This document shows, in pieces, positions 45,369 to 58,262 of a stretch of 64,000 bases of DNA. Source of the stretch: Hermatobates lingyangjiaoensis (lineage: Eukaryota > Arthropoda > Insecta > Hemiptera > Hermatobatidae); NCBI GenBank assembly GCA_026182355.1, contig JAPFBL010000068.1, positions 2,745,001 through 2,809,000 of the forward strand. Direction: 5' to 3'. The translations under genes were made by a program, and so were the position numbers. The notes under the pieces are model-generated. The model did not search any database, was not told the DNA's origin, and saw only the letters and a program-made list of their open reading frames with translations. The number at the start of each line of letters is the position of its first letter. Within the stretch, counting starts at the first letter, position 1.

Positions 45369-46062
45369 TCTCTATATATAATGTTCGTGAGTTTGTTTGT
45401 TCACCCATTTTCCGTGGAGATAGAAACCTGAAATTAAATATATATTATTTATACCTGAATAATGATAAATAAAAGAAACTTATCACTATATCCCCAAAAT
45501 TGGAGCAAGGGTAGCTCAGAGGCTTGCGTGCTCGACGATGACAGTAGTGTAAAAGTATTATAAATAAATGTATAAATAAACTACTGCATTAGGGGTTAAA
45601 AATGAATAATTTTAGAAACAAACTTGAAGATAAAACTGTTTATAAAACTGTCAGATAAAATACGAATGTTCTAAGGTAATATTATAAAGACACATTCCTT
45701 TCATTAATGTTATTTTATGTTAGGTAAATAAATTGAATATTTCAATTAACAAGTTTTTTTTTTAAATATATTTCATTGTGTATATAACTTGAATTGATGC
45801 TTTATTTATTTTTATGATAAAATAAATGCTTTTTTTTTACTGTTAAATGATTTTTATTTTGCTAAATATACTTAATGTGTATATATCTTGAATGATGTTA
45901 AGAATACTATATCAAAAGCTTGGGCCATATCAGAATCTGTTTCCGTCCTTAGTAACAAGAAACAACTTTTCAAAATTATCCCTGTCAATCATGTTCAGTG
46001 AATTTTTTTCAATACCAATTGTTATAATTTCTGAATGACACAAAGGGTCACGGGTAATCTAG
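45369..46062 (+). mobile_element. Helitron-like non-autonomous element
   Basis: The 5' end reads TCTCTATATATAATGTTCG, followed by GTGAGTTTGTTTGTTCACCC. The 3' end reads GGGTCACGGGTAATCTAG followed by T, with a small TGAC/GTCA hairpin about 10 bp before CTAG. Helitrons start with TC, end with CTRR and insert between A and T; here A precedes and T follows. No Rep/helicase frame is present. This is a judgement from terminal motifs only. Confidence 0.5.
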
Positions 46063-49000
46063 TATTTTAATAAGTTGTTGATATTACAATTGTAGGTATC
46101 CTTCTTTTGTAAAACTGTCATCATTACTGTATTACGGATAACTCAAACAAATGTAATCTTTAGGTGAAGTCAGAAATGCTTACATATTTTTTATTGGCTT
46201 CATTATATTCCAAAATATGACACTAAGAATATTAACTATTATAATATTTTAAAAGAAATTAAATTGATTTTTAAATTAATTTTACTTGAATTTAATTGAA
46301 ACATTTTCAATTACCCGAAGGAAATAAGTTTGATAAATATTATTTAAATGAACTTCATGAATGTTATACATACACGGTATTGATTCTATAGATGTAATTT
46401 ACATTTTAGTCAATTTGATGGTTGGGTTAGGTGTCATTCATCCTGTTTAACATTTTGCTAATGATGAAAAGATGTGTATAGATGGATTTGAATAGTTTTT
46501 GTTAGCGTCACCAATAACCAAAGACATGTTGAATAAACTATTTTCTTTTAGATTACCTGAGTTAAACAACATTTTGCTGGTTAGTAGTTGGATGGGTGAC
46601 GCCATATGCTGATTGTAGACCGCACCGGGTTGGAAAAATTAATGAGACATACTTTCTCATCTTGAAAACCCAAATCGGCCTCAGTGTAATCCTTAAGGCA
46701 ATACATTGGGAAGAAATTTACATCATAATTTCTTTAGTTGCCATGAAATTATTTTTCAATTGGTTTTGTATTTATTGTTTCAAAAATTTTTTTTTTAATT
46801 TTATCAATTGAGGAAAGCACTTTTTAATTAAACACTGCATCATTTAATGAGGTCATAAGAAATATAAATCAATAAAACAAATGAAAGACGAATGTTTTTT
46901 CTCGCTATACTTATAATAATTTTATTTTGACCTTTTATTGAAACATGGGTGTTTGTTGAATAATATTAATTTAAAAATTCAAAAAGAATATTTGTAAATA
47001 GAATGGACACAGATCACATAAGCCTTCCATTATTGTGGGACATTTGAAAAAAAAAAACTTGATCAAAGAAGTGATGTAATCTGCTTAGAAAACAATGATT
47101 CCAGGATATAGAGTGGGCTGAAGAGACCCAGGATCTTGAAAAATCATGGCAGATACGCCACACAATATACAAAGTTCACATGTAAGCACTCATATATTCA
47201 CAAAGTTTGTGACTTGCCTATAAATCTCAGTGTTTCACAGAATTGTGAATTTCACTATATTTCTAGTCATTGGGGAAGTTTATACATGAAGTTTGAAGTA
47301 TACACAAAAGGCAATATACACTCTTAGGATAGATACCGTAATTCACAATAAACAATGTGAAAAGATGAAAGTTTTACCCTCTCTTATGATGACTAACAAA
47401 TAATAAAATGTTGCATAACATTCAAAAGCACAATTCCTAAAATGTTTCACTCTTTCAAAATTTTTAAGGTACTTCTCATGCAAAGCGAAATACTTACAGT
47501 AATACATTTTATAGAGATCTATAACTATTGAGAATATTTCAATTATAGTTATATTTTAATAAATATTTAATCAATTATCTTATTCATGAGTTCTAAAATG
47601 CATTTACTGGCACTAGAGTTGAATGTATATCACTTCATCCTTTCTTTTTCAATGAAGCAGGGAAGAAATTGCTTTTATATTAAGGAGTTATATTTGAAAC
47701 AAACCTGTAAATGAAGTAATTTAGATGGCATTGATTTGTGTCGATGAGAGCAAGTCATTCTTACCGGACGCCATTATTCTCACATCAAATGTAACGCTTT
47801 CAGTCAGTTTTAATAAGGTGGACATTTATTCCATTATTGTGAAGTTTCTTTAAATGATTACATCAAAATATAGTAAGACTTTTTTTTAAAGTTATTTGCA
47901 TATTTATAATGATTGCTTCATTAGTCTATTATTAATAATGTTAGATGGTTTAATTTAATGAATCTTGCCTGGTGGCTTGAAGTGTAAAATCATCTTCCTT
48001 TAGTTTACATAATTTGGTTTCATTTAAGTAAGAATAAAATATTATGGACATATTATGAAATGCAAGAATAGTTAAAATGCCTTTTTGATGGATATATATT
48101 GAATATAATTCTTTTGATTATTAGATGTCACCAAATATGTTACGAGAAAATTAGATGTATTTTAATTAAAAAAAAGTTGTAGTAATTATGCAATAACTTA
48201 TGTACAAGAAGAGTTATTTAAAAAAACTGAAAATATGCTTTTAAAATTCATAGTGAAATTAATATATAGTAATTAGGTGTATCAATGTAATGGAATATTT
48301 TTGGGTGAATTATTCTTGTAATAATGAACGTATTTATGCATTAGTTGTTTGATCAAGCATTTTTTGTTGCATAAATTTTAAAACAGTGTAATTATTTTAG
48401 ATTGAGTTCTAATAATTATTCATATTAAAATCCTTTGGTGAAAAATGATATATTTATTTGAAGTAAATGTCTTTTTAAAATGATATCAGTATGCAATATC
48501 AATAACTTTTTTTAAATACTTCCTATTTTATTACAAAAATGGTGTAACTATTGACATTATTTATTTATATTAAAGTCAATATTTGTGTTTATGTTTGTTT
48601 TTTTTTTAGAAAAAATGTTCCGGTATCTCCATAAAAGTTAAAAGTGTTTTCATATGTAAAATTTTCTGAGAAAGAGAATGAAAGCTAATGAATATCAACT
48701 GAAAGAGTTAGGGCAGCAGGTTAACTGGCCGATGTTTTATGTTTGGCATTCACCTGCCACCAAATGGATTTATTCTTTTTTCAATTTGTTTGAAATGTGT
48801 TTCCTTCTTACCATCATTTGCATTAATATTTCCACTTCCTTTCTATTATCATTCTGTTCTTCTAAACTGTTTGATTGTTTGTTTAAAGCAAGTTTGTTTT
48901 AGTTAGGATTCTTTCTAATTGAAAGTTGACTGATTTATTTTAAATTTGAATATATCTCATACAAATTATGATACCCAAATAGATGTTCTTGCCTGGAATA

Positions 49001-50992
49001 TCAGTGAAAGAAAATATAATTGTATATTGTCATAATTTGTAGTGTTATATTTTATTATAAACCCTAGAAATTATAAGAAAGAGAAGTTTACAGTATAATT
49101 AATTACTTAAACTCTAATATACATAATTGTTAACTATTTCTAACCTTACTGATAACTGTTTTACTACTCTGTTTCATTATATTTAGGATTTGATTAATAA
49201 TGAATTACGTTGAGTGTTACAAATCTAACTTGGTAGTTACGGTTTTCAATTTCAGGTGTAAATCATTTAAATTGATGCCAATGTCTCCTGTATGTTTTCA
49301 TAATTGAACCATAGTGACTCAAGAGCAGGATATCTTCCTAGATCACCAATTTTTTTCAGTATGCATACTATTTACAGCATATTTAACATAATGTATTCAA
49401 GGTAGTAATATTATTATAATGTTTTAAGTATATATTTAGTTAATGTGTTGACTGAAATCAACCTTAGTGAAGAACAGTTAAAGTTTTTTATACCTTTATA
49501 AACACTTCAAAATGATACACAAAAAAATTCACCATATAGGCAACTATATCAACTCTGATTTATAATGCGTGTGGTTGCTTTATGTCACTTATCCTTTCCA
49601 TGGCCTTCAATGATTTTTTAAATAATAAAATGAGTGTACCAATCTTACTTGTTAGTTATCATTTACTTCCAATTTTATATTGGCAATTTAATATGTAAAA
49701 CAACAGTCGACGCTAGTGTTTTCTGTGTTTTCAATTCAGAGCACTGATATTAAAATGTTTACTAATTTGTTCGAAACAAATATGCCAAACAGTATTTTCA
49801 TCTTAGTGTCAACATATAGCCATATTAAAAAAAAACATCAATTAATTCAGTTGATTGTTCATTACTTCTGATATTTCTGTTACTTATTATCAGTGAAGTA
49901 GTAGCAGTGATTTATTATTATTAGATCTAGAACGCTACTGATTTTTATACACTATACAGTCTAATTCGATTTTCTTTTTCTTATTGTAATATATTAAAAT
50001 ATATATTCGAAGGCTTTAATCAAATTATTATGTCAAGTTAAGTGACCTAAATTTTGTTAATTAAGTTAATTGCTGTTCATGTAAATGCTGTTATATGGTT
50101 ACAAAATATTGTTAGTATTACTATTTTAGACGTTTTAATGATTGCCCTAGTAGTTGTCTTAATGAATTTCAAGTAATGTGTACTGGTGAAAACTGATAGT
50201 TCAAACCATTTGAACCAAGCTGTTTAATTAAAGCTAATTCTATTCAGATAGTGTTGGTATAATTTATTGCGCAATTAAGTATTATTTCAGTAGAGAATTA
50301 GCTGATATAATACTAGGAATCAGTGTCACGTATCAGGCCGCAATATTCTTTCTGAGAACAATAGAGGTTTAGGCAGGAAGCGTAATAAACTTTAGAGTGT
50401 CATAACTCTAATTCTGTCTCCATCCGGTACAGAAAACGAATTACAGTGTTACTTTCCGAACAAGTTTGAAGAAATTGATCAGATAACTTTATTAAGAAGT
50501 TTTGTTCACTACATATAGCTTATTTTTCTCTTAAAGGAATGTATAACTTATACTAGAACATTATTGCTTCCATATTAAAATGTCTTATATGATTTTTGAC
50601 ACAGCTTCACTCCGATGTTTTTTCTAGGTCAAGTATAGCATTATGACTGACTACTCCAAAATATCTCATGAATTATTAAAGCCTAGTTAAAATTTATTTG
50701 AAATATTGAAGCTTTATACCATAAGTTAATAAAGAAAGTTTCATTTGTCACAAATTGTGACACTATTGCAACTTTTTCTTAAAATTGATATGCTTCCGAT
50801 TTCAATAAACTTATAACAACAATTATTGCTCTCCTCACAAGCTTGATTTCTAACTAATTCAATTTTTTGTAGAATTCTAAAATATTTAAAGGATAGGGAT
50901 CTACAGTTACAAATTTTAGACATAATTTCATAAGATAAAACTATTTCAATAATACATTAACTTTGTAATCTGTTATAGTGTGGTATTTACTC
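46063..50992. other. AT-rich intron sequence
   Basis: About 5 kb of AT-rich DNA with only short frames. The frames at 46596-46811 and 48678-48902 have slightly protein-like starts but no recognisable domain. Nothing else was assigned. Confidence 0.45.
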
Positions 50993-51046
50993 ATGTTAGG
51001 AAAAGTATTAAGTCTCCACACAAAAAAGTTTCTTACAAGAAACTAA

Positions 51047-51085
51047 ACAACGCGTTTAGAACACTTGATGTTCTTCTTCAGGTTA
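51047..51085 (-). ncRNA. Hammerhead-like motif, family C (left arm)
   Basis: On minus: AAC, CUGAAGA, an extra A, GAACAUC-AA-GUGUUC, then UAA in place of GAA, ACGCGU, U and GUU. AAC/GUU can pair. The GAA box is mutated. Confidence 0.4.
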
Positions 51086-51166
51086 CATCTGCTCTACTGG
51101 GGTGGTTGTTCGGGAGGTGAGACCAAGCAAGGACTCAGATGTAAGCAGAACCCAGAAGAGCAGATG

Positions 51167-51204
51167 TAACCTGAGAAGAACATAAGTGTTCGAAACGCGT
51201 TGTT
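51167..51204 (+). ncRNA. Hammerhead-like motif, family C (right arm)
   Basis: AAC, CUGAGAA (core one base disrupted), GAACAUAAGUGUUC hairpin, GAA, ACGCGU, U and GUU. Stem I AAC/GUU and the palindrome are intact. Confidence 0.4.
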
Positions 51205-51257
51205 TAGTTTCTTGTAATAAACTTTTTTGTGTAGAGACTTAATACTTTTCCTAACAT

Positions 51258-52694
51258 ATTTGACTAATTTTGTATCATATTGTTGTAGTAATAATGATTA
51301 CATTAAAATCAATCAGTTAATGATGTTGATTATTATCTATGAGTTTGTAAATACGTTTATACTAATTTTGTGTGTAGACGTTATCCAGACTAGTTTTATA
51401 ATAGTGTGCGAATAGTATAATACTCGTATATGTTTTCGTTGTATACCATTCATTCCGAGAAGAGAAGCACTAGTATCATTTGTCATGAAAATTGAAAAAA
51501 TAAAACAATGGTAAGAATGCTGGAAGTTTTAATGAGGATAACTATTGAATGATTTGACGAGCTGAAAGCTGAGTATCCATAATGGAAGAGATGGAATTAA
51601 ATTCTTGGAGGATGAAATGTGAAATAAGTAAGTTTTTGTTTCATCGCCCAAGGGTTGGTGTCAAGACACGACTGTGCGACTGAAAAACAAGCACCTTCTC
51701 TCTCTCATCCATCACAGACTTGCTTTATTGTCTCAGTTTTTTATTTAGTGCTCTTAAAGTTTACCTTCTAGTTTTTCAAGTAAAAGAAAAAATATTGTCG
51801 GTCCGGTAGATATCATTTTTGCAAATGAAATGATGAGCCTTTCTTTGTGACACTTTGGTTAAATAATTAAAATTGTAACTGAGTTAAAAACTTCACTCTG
51901 TTTTCACTTGCCAGTCTGACTACATCTTGTTTATTTTTTCAAATCTCCTCCTGACGATGTACTGATTTTTGAAACATCTATCTTAGAAAGTGCTTTTTTC
52001 TGTTATGTTTGGTTTGTTTGTTGTTTTTTTTTGTTTTCCTGATTTGGGGTACTCTCAAATCAGGGAGCTTATTTATCACCTGTTCCCTTACATAGATTAC
52101 AGATATTCATTTGCAAATTATAATAGTAAGAACAATTTTAATACAATATAGTCATTAATTAGTAAATAATTAAATTTAGAGAAATAGAATACAAAAGTTA
52201 TGCATTTGATAGTTATTATTAATATTATAAGTTCTGATAATTAGATTATTGATAGTCTTATAATTACTGTTTCAGGTCTCATAATAATACATAATTACAG
52301 TTTTGGTTCTGTAAATTATGCTCGGTTAAAAAGCTTATGCTAAAATTTGTCTATGTCATAGAATTTATGAATTTTATACTTACCAGTTTCATTAGCGATT
52401 GTTATTGGCCACTTTCACATTTCTTGTGTATTAAAATTATATATATATATAAATATATATATCTTAAGGAAAACACCCGTAAAATTAGTAACAGACGCAG
52501 TAAAGGTACCAAGCGGTGTCAAATGTTACTCTGTTTTCAAAGTACTACAAAAAAAAAGGGAAGGAAAGAGGAAAGGGAGGCAAAGAGTGGTAAGATGTGG
52601 AGGCATGAATAAAAGAATATTTTAACACCCAAGGGATAGTGTTAATCAAATCATCAAAATTACTTTTTATCAGAGTGGATTCATTCTAAGTTAG
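51258..52694. other. AT-rich intron sequence with a worn motif
   Basis: At 51946-51985 the bases CUCCUCCUGACGAUG ... UUUUUGAAACAUCU resemble a decayed hammerhead-like copy, followed by a tail AAGTGCTTTTTTCTG. A short (TA)n lies at 52438-52463. No gene is seen. Confidence 0.4.
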
Positions 52695-52779
52695 TGCAAG
52701 CAGTTATTATGTGGTATTAGCTCATTGTAGGGAGATAACTGAATGGAATGTCTCCACATATAGAAGTTTAATAATATTA

Positions 52780-52818
52780 ACAATGCATTTCGAACCCATA
52801 GTGTTCTTCTTCAGGTAT
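52780..52818 (-). ncRNA. Hammerhead-like motif, family C (left)
   Basis: On minus: UAC, CUGAAGA, an extra A, GAACAC-UAUG-GGUUC, GAA, AUGCAU, U and GUU. The stem-III palindrome has changed from ACGCGU to AUGCAU, which is still self-complementary. This is a compensated change. Confidence 0.5.
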
Positions 52819-53273
52819 ATAACTAAACAAATACAATAACAGAGGGTTATTTAGGGTTTAAAATAAATATAAATTAATTAGTATAATAATTAATATACAT
52901 TAATTAATATAATATATTAAATTCTATATTAATTATTATTTTTCATATAACAAAAAAAAGTTCTATTTTCTTTTTAATTTTATAATTTGTCGTTCATATT
53001 TTGTTATAGTTCTCTATTGTATTTTCCATACTTATTCTTAGAGTGAATGTAGAAGCCTTTACGTAACCTTTAGAGAAAGAAATAACAAAGAAATGTACCA
53101 ATATGAAACAGGTGTACACCTATATCCCCATCCACTTCCAACCTCTTTCTAGTTAGCTGTACACAGACAGTCATCCTTGGTATGTACATCTCTGGTTCCT
53201 TATTTTATTTTGTACCATTCATTTTATACTATAGATAACTCTCTGATGTCATTGTTCTTTTTTTTAGTTTTAT

Positions 53274-53310
53274 ACCTGAAGAAGAACACTATGTGTTCGA
53301 AACGCGTTGT
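53274..53310 (+). ncRNA. Hammerhead-ribozyme-like motif, family C (best copy)
   Basis: AC (53274-53275), CUGAAGA (53276-53282), an extra A, a perfect 6-bp hairpin GAACAC-UAU-GUGUUC (53284-53298), GAA (53299-53301), the palindrome ACGCGU (53302-53307), U (53308) and GU (53309-53310). GUU fits NUH. Stem I is short. Confidence 0.5.
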
Positions 53311-53372
53311 TTATATTTGTAAACTGATATGTATGGAGACTATTTCATTAACCTTTCTTACCCTATAAAGGA

Positions 53373-55595
53373 TTCAATTATGTCCGTTAATGATGACTTT
53401 TCATGGATCAATACTTTGACTTGTTCTTCCTGGGTCATTGAACGTTTTAATTTACTAGTACGCAGAAATACAGCATTCCATATTACTATCTGTTGATAAT
53501 ATTTTTGTGGTTTAAATATGTGTCTGCATTTACCAGTTTAGCTCTAATCCTTGCCTCCTGGATTATGACAAGGAATAGGCACAACCTTCAAGAATACCTA
53601 TCGTAGCTTTTACTAAACAACTCTACATTTCCTCCATTCTTGAAATAATTTGAAAGCGCTTTATCAAGGGTGGAATGTCTGCTAGGGCATGTCTAAAAGA
53701 GAGTACAAGTAATTTAGCAGAGCTAAACAATTTTTTCTCTTGTGATTCATTATTTAAGCTTCTTTTTTGTAAAGTTTAATTATATTATCAATGATAGTTT
53801 CTGAATACTTTAATTTAGCAGAAGGAGATGGTCTATATTTCCTTGTCCAAAACCGTCTAGTGTTATTTACTAGGGTGAAACAATATAAATAGTCGATTAG
53901 GAGACAAGAAGAGTTAAGTAAATCATGTTAATTTAAACAATCGTTCCATAAAATCGAAAGATTCCAAGGGATTCATTATTCTTGCTTCTGACGACTAAAG
54001 AAACTTAATAAAAATTTTCCTTAATTAAGTATAATTTTGAAGAACTCATCAGTTCAAGTCATGGGCCACTTAAACTATATAATTTTTAATTCAAAGGATA
54101 ATTGAACAAATTGGACTCATGGGTGATCTTCGAAATGTGTTTTTGGATATGAACTCTGACAGGGTTGCTGATTCTAATCATATAGCTTAATGTTTTGTTC
54201 AATGTATTTTCTTTCTTATTGTATTCATGTTTCATTTATTTATTTATCTTTATTGTTAAGTGTACTTTAAATTATCTTTTTATAAATTCATTTTTATTAT
54301 TATTTAGAAAGTATGTTTATAATGTAATAATTTTTATATATTAATTTATTTTTTTGCTATTTACCTTACATTTTTTATTTATATTGGGTATTTATTCTTG
54401 ACAAGTTCCATTGTAACTTGAATTTCCCTACTGTTTTGTTACCTTTCTTCGGTATGACTTCCTTGTTACCTTTTTTGTTTGCTCTGTGGTCACATAAAGT
54501 GAAAGGGCCTAGCGCATTTTTTCCTATCGTTTTCTTTTTCCTTGTGTCTTTGTACATCACACACACATGTATATATATATGTGTGTGTGTGAGTGTAAGT
54601 GAAAATAAATACGTGGAAAACAAAATCTCTTAATACTTACTCGAAATAACGTAATGCTGTTACTTTATGGTTTGTGATACACTTTTGTTTTTTTATAAAA
54701 TCTATTATGTATTCACTAACATTTTGAAAGTATTGTAAATATATATTACATTTAGTAGAGTAATAATACTTAATACCGGTGGTCAGATAAGTGGTAATGA
54801 CAGTTTGTATGAAAAGAGCCTATAATTAATTACTAATATGTGTATCTGTTGAAATTTTGGAATGACTTGACTGTGAGTTCAAGTGATCAATGTGTTATTA
54901 TGACTGAATTGTTTTGCGAAGCATTTGAAATGCAGATGTTGATTTGAACGGTAATTTGTCGGGGCAATTGGACTGGACATTCCAGTCGCTTAAATCTGTT
55001 CTTATAATGGCTGGAATAATGGACTTAGCAAATTACTAATCCCTGATGTAATCATAATCTAAAATTTCTAATTAAATCAACCATATTTGAAGGAAAATTT
55101 TACCTTTTTACGTTTTTTTACAGCGTGGTAATATTTATTTACGATTTATTTATAATTTCAGATACATATTTTCAATACTTTAGATTACTTTAGTTCATAA
55201 GTTTGCTTATTTAATTTCAATCTGTTGTCTGTATATTGATTTCTTTCTGATATTTTATAATCATACATATTCTTTTCGATGTTTCTTTTCCTTTCATATT
55301 TTTTTTAACGCTATTATATTTTAATTTTTTACTTTGGTTTTCATTTATGGTGGATAAAAGTAAAATGAGCTCCAATGTTCGATAGACTTCATTTATTGAT
55401 GGTCATTGAGTATTGATTGGAAAATAGTTGATGATTTGGTATATTGAGTTTAAGAACGTTACCTGTGTGAAAACACGAGTTTTGGTACTTTTCATCTTGA
55501 ACATATAGTCTAGTGTTCAAGATGACTCCCGCTTAGTCTTGTGTATTTCTTGAGGCTTAGCACGAAGTTGTTCATGACAGTCTTATGCCTTACAT
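53373..55595. other. AT-rich intron sequence
   Basis: A short palindromic (TG)n/(CA)n patch at 54556-54590 underlies two opposed frames. A GC-richer patch at 53530-53720 has no usable frame. Confidence 0.45.
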
Positions 55596-56180
55596 CAGGG
55601 GTTGGGCTACTTTCTTGAGTGTTACCCCAATAGAATTTATAGTAAAATGAATTTACCCCTGCAGTTTGAAGTACTCTTGTTGTCAAACCAATTTATTTAT
55701 AGAATTTATGGATAGTACGAGTAAATAAACAAAAAATATGTATTGGAAAAATGTTCAATTGTTAATTTCATCTATCATAGGAAATAAAAATCGTCTTTAT
55801 GATATGGAAATAAATAAAAGAAAAAAAGTGGGAGTCACAAGGAAATCTACTGACCATCATGCATTTCAAGTTCATACAATAACAAAAGAAAATTTATTGA
55901 ATCAACTATTATTGGGAAAATAAGTTTATCCTTTCTTAAGAATGGCACGCAAAGAAAAATATTCTTTCTGGTTTAAAAATAATGAAGAAAATATTGAAAA
56001 CTTTAATATTTTAATATCAGATTGAAATTTTTATTAATTTTCATTTGATAATTATTATAATAATTTTAATTTGAAATATATTTTTAATAATAATTTTAAA
56101 TTTCTTACTTAGTACATTCATCTGTAGCACGTTTATTACCCCCAAAATGTCTAATTTACCCCTATTCCCTGACCAATGTC
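55596..56180. mobile_element. Diverged copy of the 28996-29823 hAT-like element
   Basis: The left end CAGGGGTTGGGCTAC and the inner stretch AATGAATTTACCCC match the family, as do GGAAAAATGTT and ACTTTAATATTTTAATATCAG. Right-side GTAGCACGTTTATTACCCCC also matches. The right terminus is near CCCTGACCAATG. I could not confirm an 8-bp duplication. A frame at 55738-55923 is probably a relic of the transposon interior. Confidence 0.55.
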
Positions 56181-56953
56181 CCATATAGTAATGATTGGGT
56201 TTCCTTTGCTTCTATGTCTTATCCTTGAGTTATCTCATGTTTCTTCTGGATCTCTGTCTATAAAATTCTTCATATTTTATATAGATTTTTGGTACCATTG
56301 CATCATGCGAAAGGTCCATGCAGTTAAAATAACTTATTTAAATATAAAGTTATTGAAATTAGTGTTAAATATAAAGATTATTAATAATTTTTTTTGTTCA
56401 TATCTTTAAAATTAGGAAGTTTATGAATATTGTTTCAATAATTCTGGACAAATAATTCAATCTGACATAATCTCTACCTGTCGCATTTGTTAAATTTGTT
56501 TCCTTTGTTATAGACATTTCTGTTATACAATGAATATTTTTGGTTTAAAAAATCTGAATTGTTTGAGACTCTTCCTTCCTATTAGATGTATTAAATATTG
56601 ATTTAATACATGTATGAGATTTAATAATAATATATATATTTAAATTCTTTTAATTATTGCCAAAGTGTAATTGCTCAAAGTCTTCAAACTGACGACAGAT
56701 AGAGCATAATGGTTGCTCTTTTTCTATACTTAGAAATATACTAATATGCCTAATATACGTAGCCAGTATACTTGGCTAAGTAAGTCTATGATAATTATAA
56801 ATGTGGACATAAGTAGTTGTAAGTGGGAATATCAGTAACTTTGACCAAGTTATATTTTTTGAAACAATACTTTTATAAAATGATTATGTATTTAATTAAT
56901 ATATGCTTGCTCATTTTATAGTTTGTTCCTATACATTATACATATATAGTATT

Positions 56954-56989
<36 letters not shown>

Positions 56990-57620
56990 TATATATTTGA
57001 CAGGTTTACACCTTATAGTCCACTTAAAGTATTTATGATGATGTTTACCTCTTGTAATCTACCTACATTCCGAAACGGTTGACAAATCCTATTGACATTT
57101 CCAATACATATGGTATGGCACAATCTTCATTTCTTATTGGAAATATTGAAACATTGGAAAGATACTTTTCTAAAAACTTTAAATGTCGTATTAAGTTTGG
57201 TTTTGATACTAATATTGAAGGTGGAAATTTCACGAATTTTTACTGTTGTAGACTACTACTGATGACTATTGTAGTGAGTACTGTAGCCAGTTCTATGGAT
57301 GTGCTACGAAAATAATCATATTTTCGTTATAAATAATAATTTAAAAGTGAGAGTAAAATAAATACGGTAATTGAATTGATAACCACTGATGATACTGATG
57401 TACCATTCACTTATGCTAAAGTTAAGTAGAGGCCACTCTAGCTTTTTGTTTTACATTTCAATGTAGTGGTTATTCTGTATCAGTTGTAGATACTCGCTTT
57501 GGGTTTGGTCCATTAAGAGAATGCCTCTTGTCATGACTAAGTCTTTGCTAAAAGCCCTCACTTGGACACTTTATTTTTGTTTCAAAGCACTTGATTCAAG
57601 CGTGAGGTGTATTTAACACA
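56181..57620. other. AT-rich intron sequence
   Basis: A (TA)n tract lies at about 56957-56990. A frame at 57079-57315 is slightly richer in ordinary residues but unrecognised. Confidence 0.45.
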
Positions 57621-57914
57621 TTAAATCACCTTCTCGCTGTCAAGTGTGGAGCCGGAGATGCAGGTTTGAAGTCTTTTCCACCCACACTCATGGGGTCCTT
57701 CAGCAGTGCCACTTAGTCCTTTCTCGCTCTCAGTCACAGCTCTCGTATCTTCTCCATTACCGTCAAAAGAACCTCTCTCTAAACTACACTTCTCCTCCCT
57801 TCCTAATGAGTTTCTATCCAATTTACTCTCACTTCCTTTGAACAATTCAGATTTACCTAATAGAGGTTGTATTTCATTACCTTTTATTGCAAATTCTTCC
57901 TGAAAACCGCCGAA
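57621..57914 (-). CDS. Possible exon or remnant, unrecognised acidic protein
   Basis: The minus-strand frame is open for about 97 codons from a TAA near 57915 to TAA at 57621. A splice-acceptor-like TTTTCAG lies at 57902-57908, so a terminal exon starting at GAAGAATTTGC is possible. The peptide is rich in Glu, Ser, Gly and Lys (for example KGNEIQPLLGKSELFKGSES and SEKGLSGTAEGPHECGW), a composition typical of disordered protein. The plus strand frame here is Ser/Leu/Pro-rich, as expected for antisense. The patch is richer in G and C than the surrounding intron. No domain is recognised. It may be a nested gene, a processed remnant or chance. Confidence 0.3.
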   Translation of the reverse strand, partial: FGGFQEEFAIKGNEIQPLLGKSELFKGSESKLDRNSLGREEKCSLERGSFDGNGEDTRAVTESEKGLSGTAEGPHECGWKRLQTCISGSTLDSEKVI

Positions 57915-58099
57915 ATATTAAGGAAATATGTTTTGAAGTTGGTTATAAAATCTTAGGTAATTTAAAAAGCTTTGTTAAACCCAATTTAGTTAAAACTATA
58001 TGTTTTTAAGTGTATTTTACAAATGAGCATTTTCTGTGGTGATTGTAATTATTTAAATACAGTATGGTAGAGAGATACTTGGAACCCATAAACACCCTG

Positions 58100-58262
58100 A
58101 GAATTCATTCAAATGAGTCAATTTAGGAACAACAAACAATTTATTTCTGTCTTTGTAATACATTTAAGCACAACTAATCACAGCTGTGACTCTATAAGTA
58201 CATGGACATTCTTATTGGACAGGCGAGTATGTTAACCACTGAACCAACTTGGCCCTGTTATA
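58100..58262 (-). repeat. tRNA-headed SINE-like repeat
   Basis: On minus it starts GGGCCAAGTTGGTTCAGTGG, a close match to an RNA polymerase III A-box in a tRNA D-arm context (TGGTTCAGTGG), then TTAACATACTCGCCTG. A B-box-like GGTTCCAAGTATC lies about 150 bp on, farther than in a tRNA. The 3' limit is unclear. Confidence 0.4.

Larger units (their letters stand above)
50969..51257. repeat. Family-C foldback with 100-bp arms
   Basis: Arms 50993-51095 and 51157-51257 are near-perfect inverses enclosing a 61-bp spacer. The outer left end carries GTGTGGTATTTACTCATG. Each arm has the family-C motif (51047-51085 minus, 51167-51204 plus). Confidence 0.9.
52695..53372. repeat. Family-C foldback (about 680 bp)
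   Basis: Left end TGCAAGCAGTTATTATGTGG with the motif at 52780-52818 (minus) faces the motif at 53274-53310 (plus) and an inverse end near 53372. The interior is AT-rich with (AATT)-like repeats and no gene. Confidence 0.7.
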
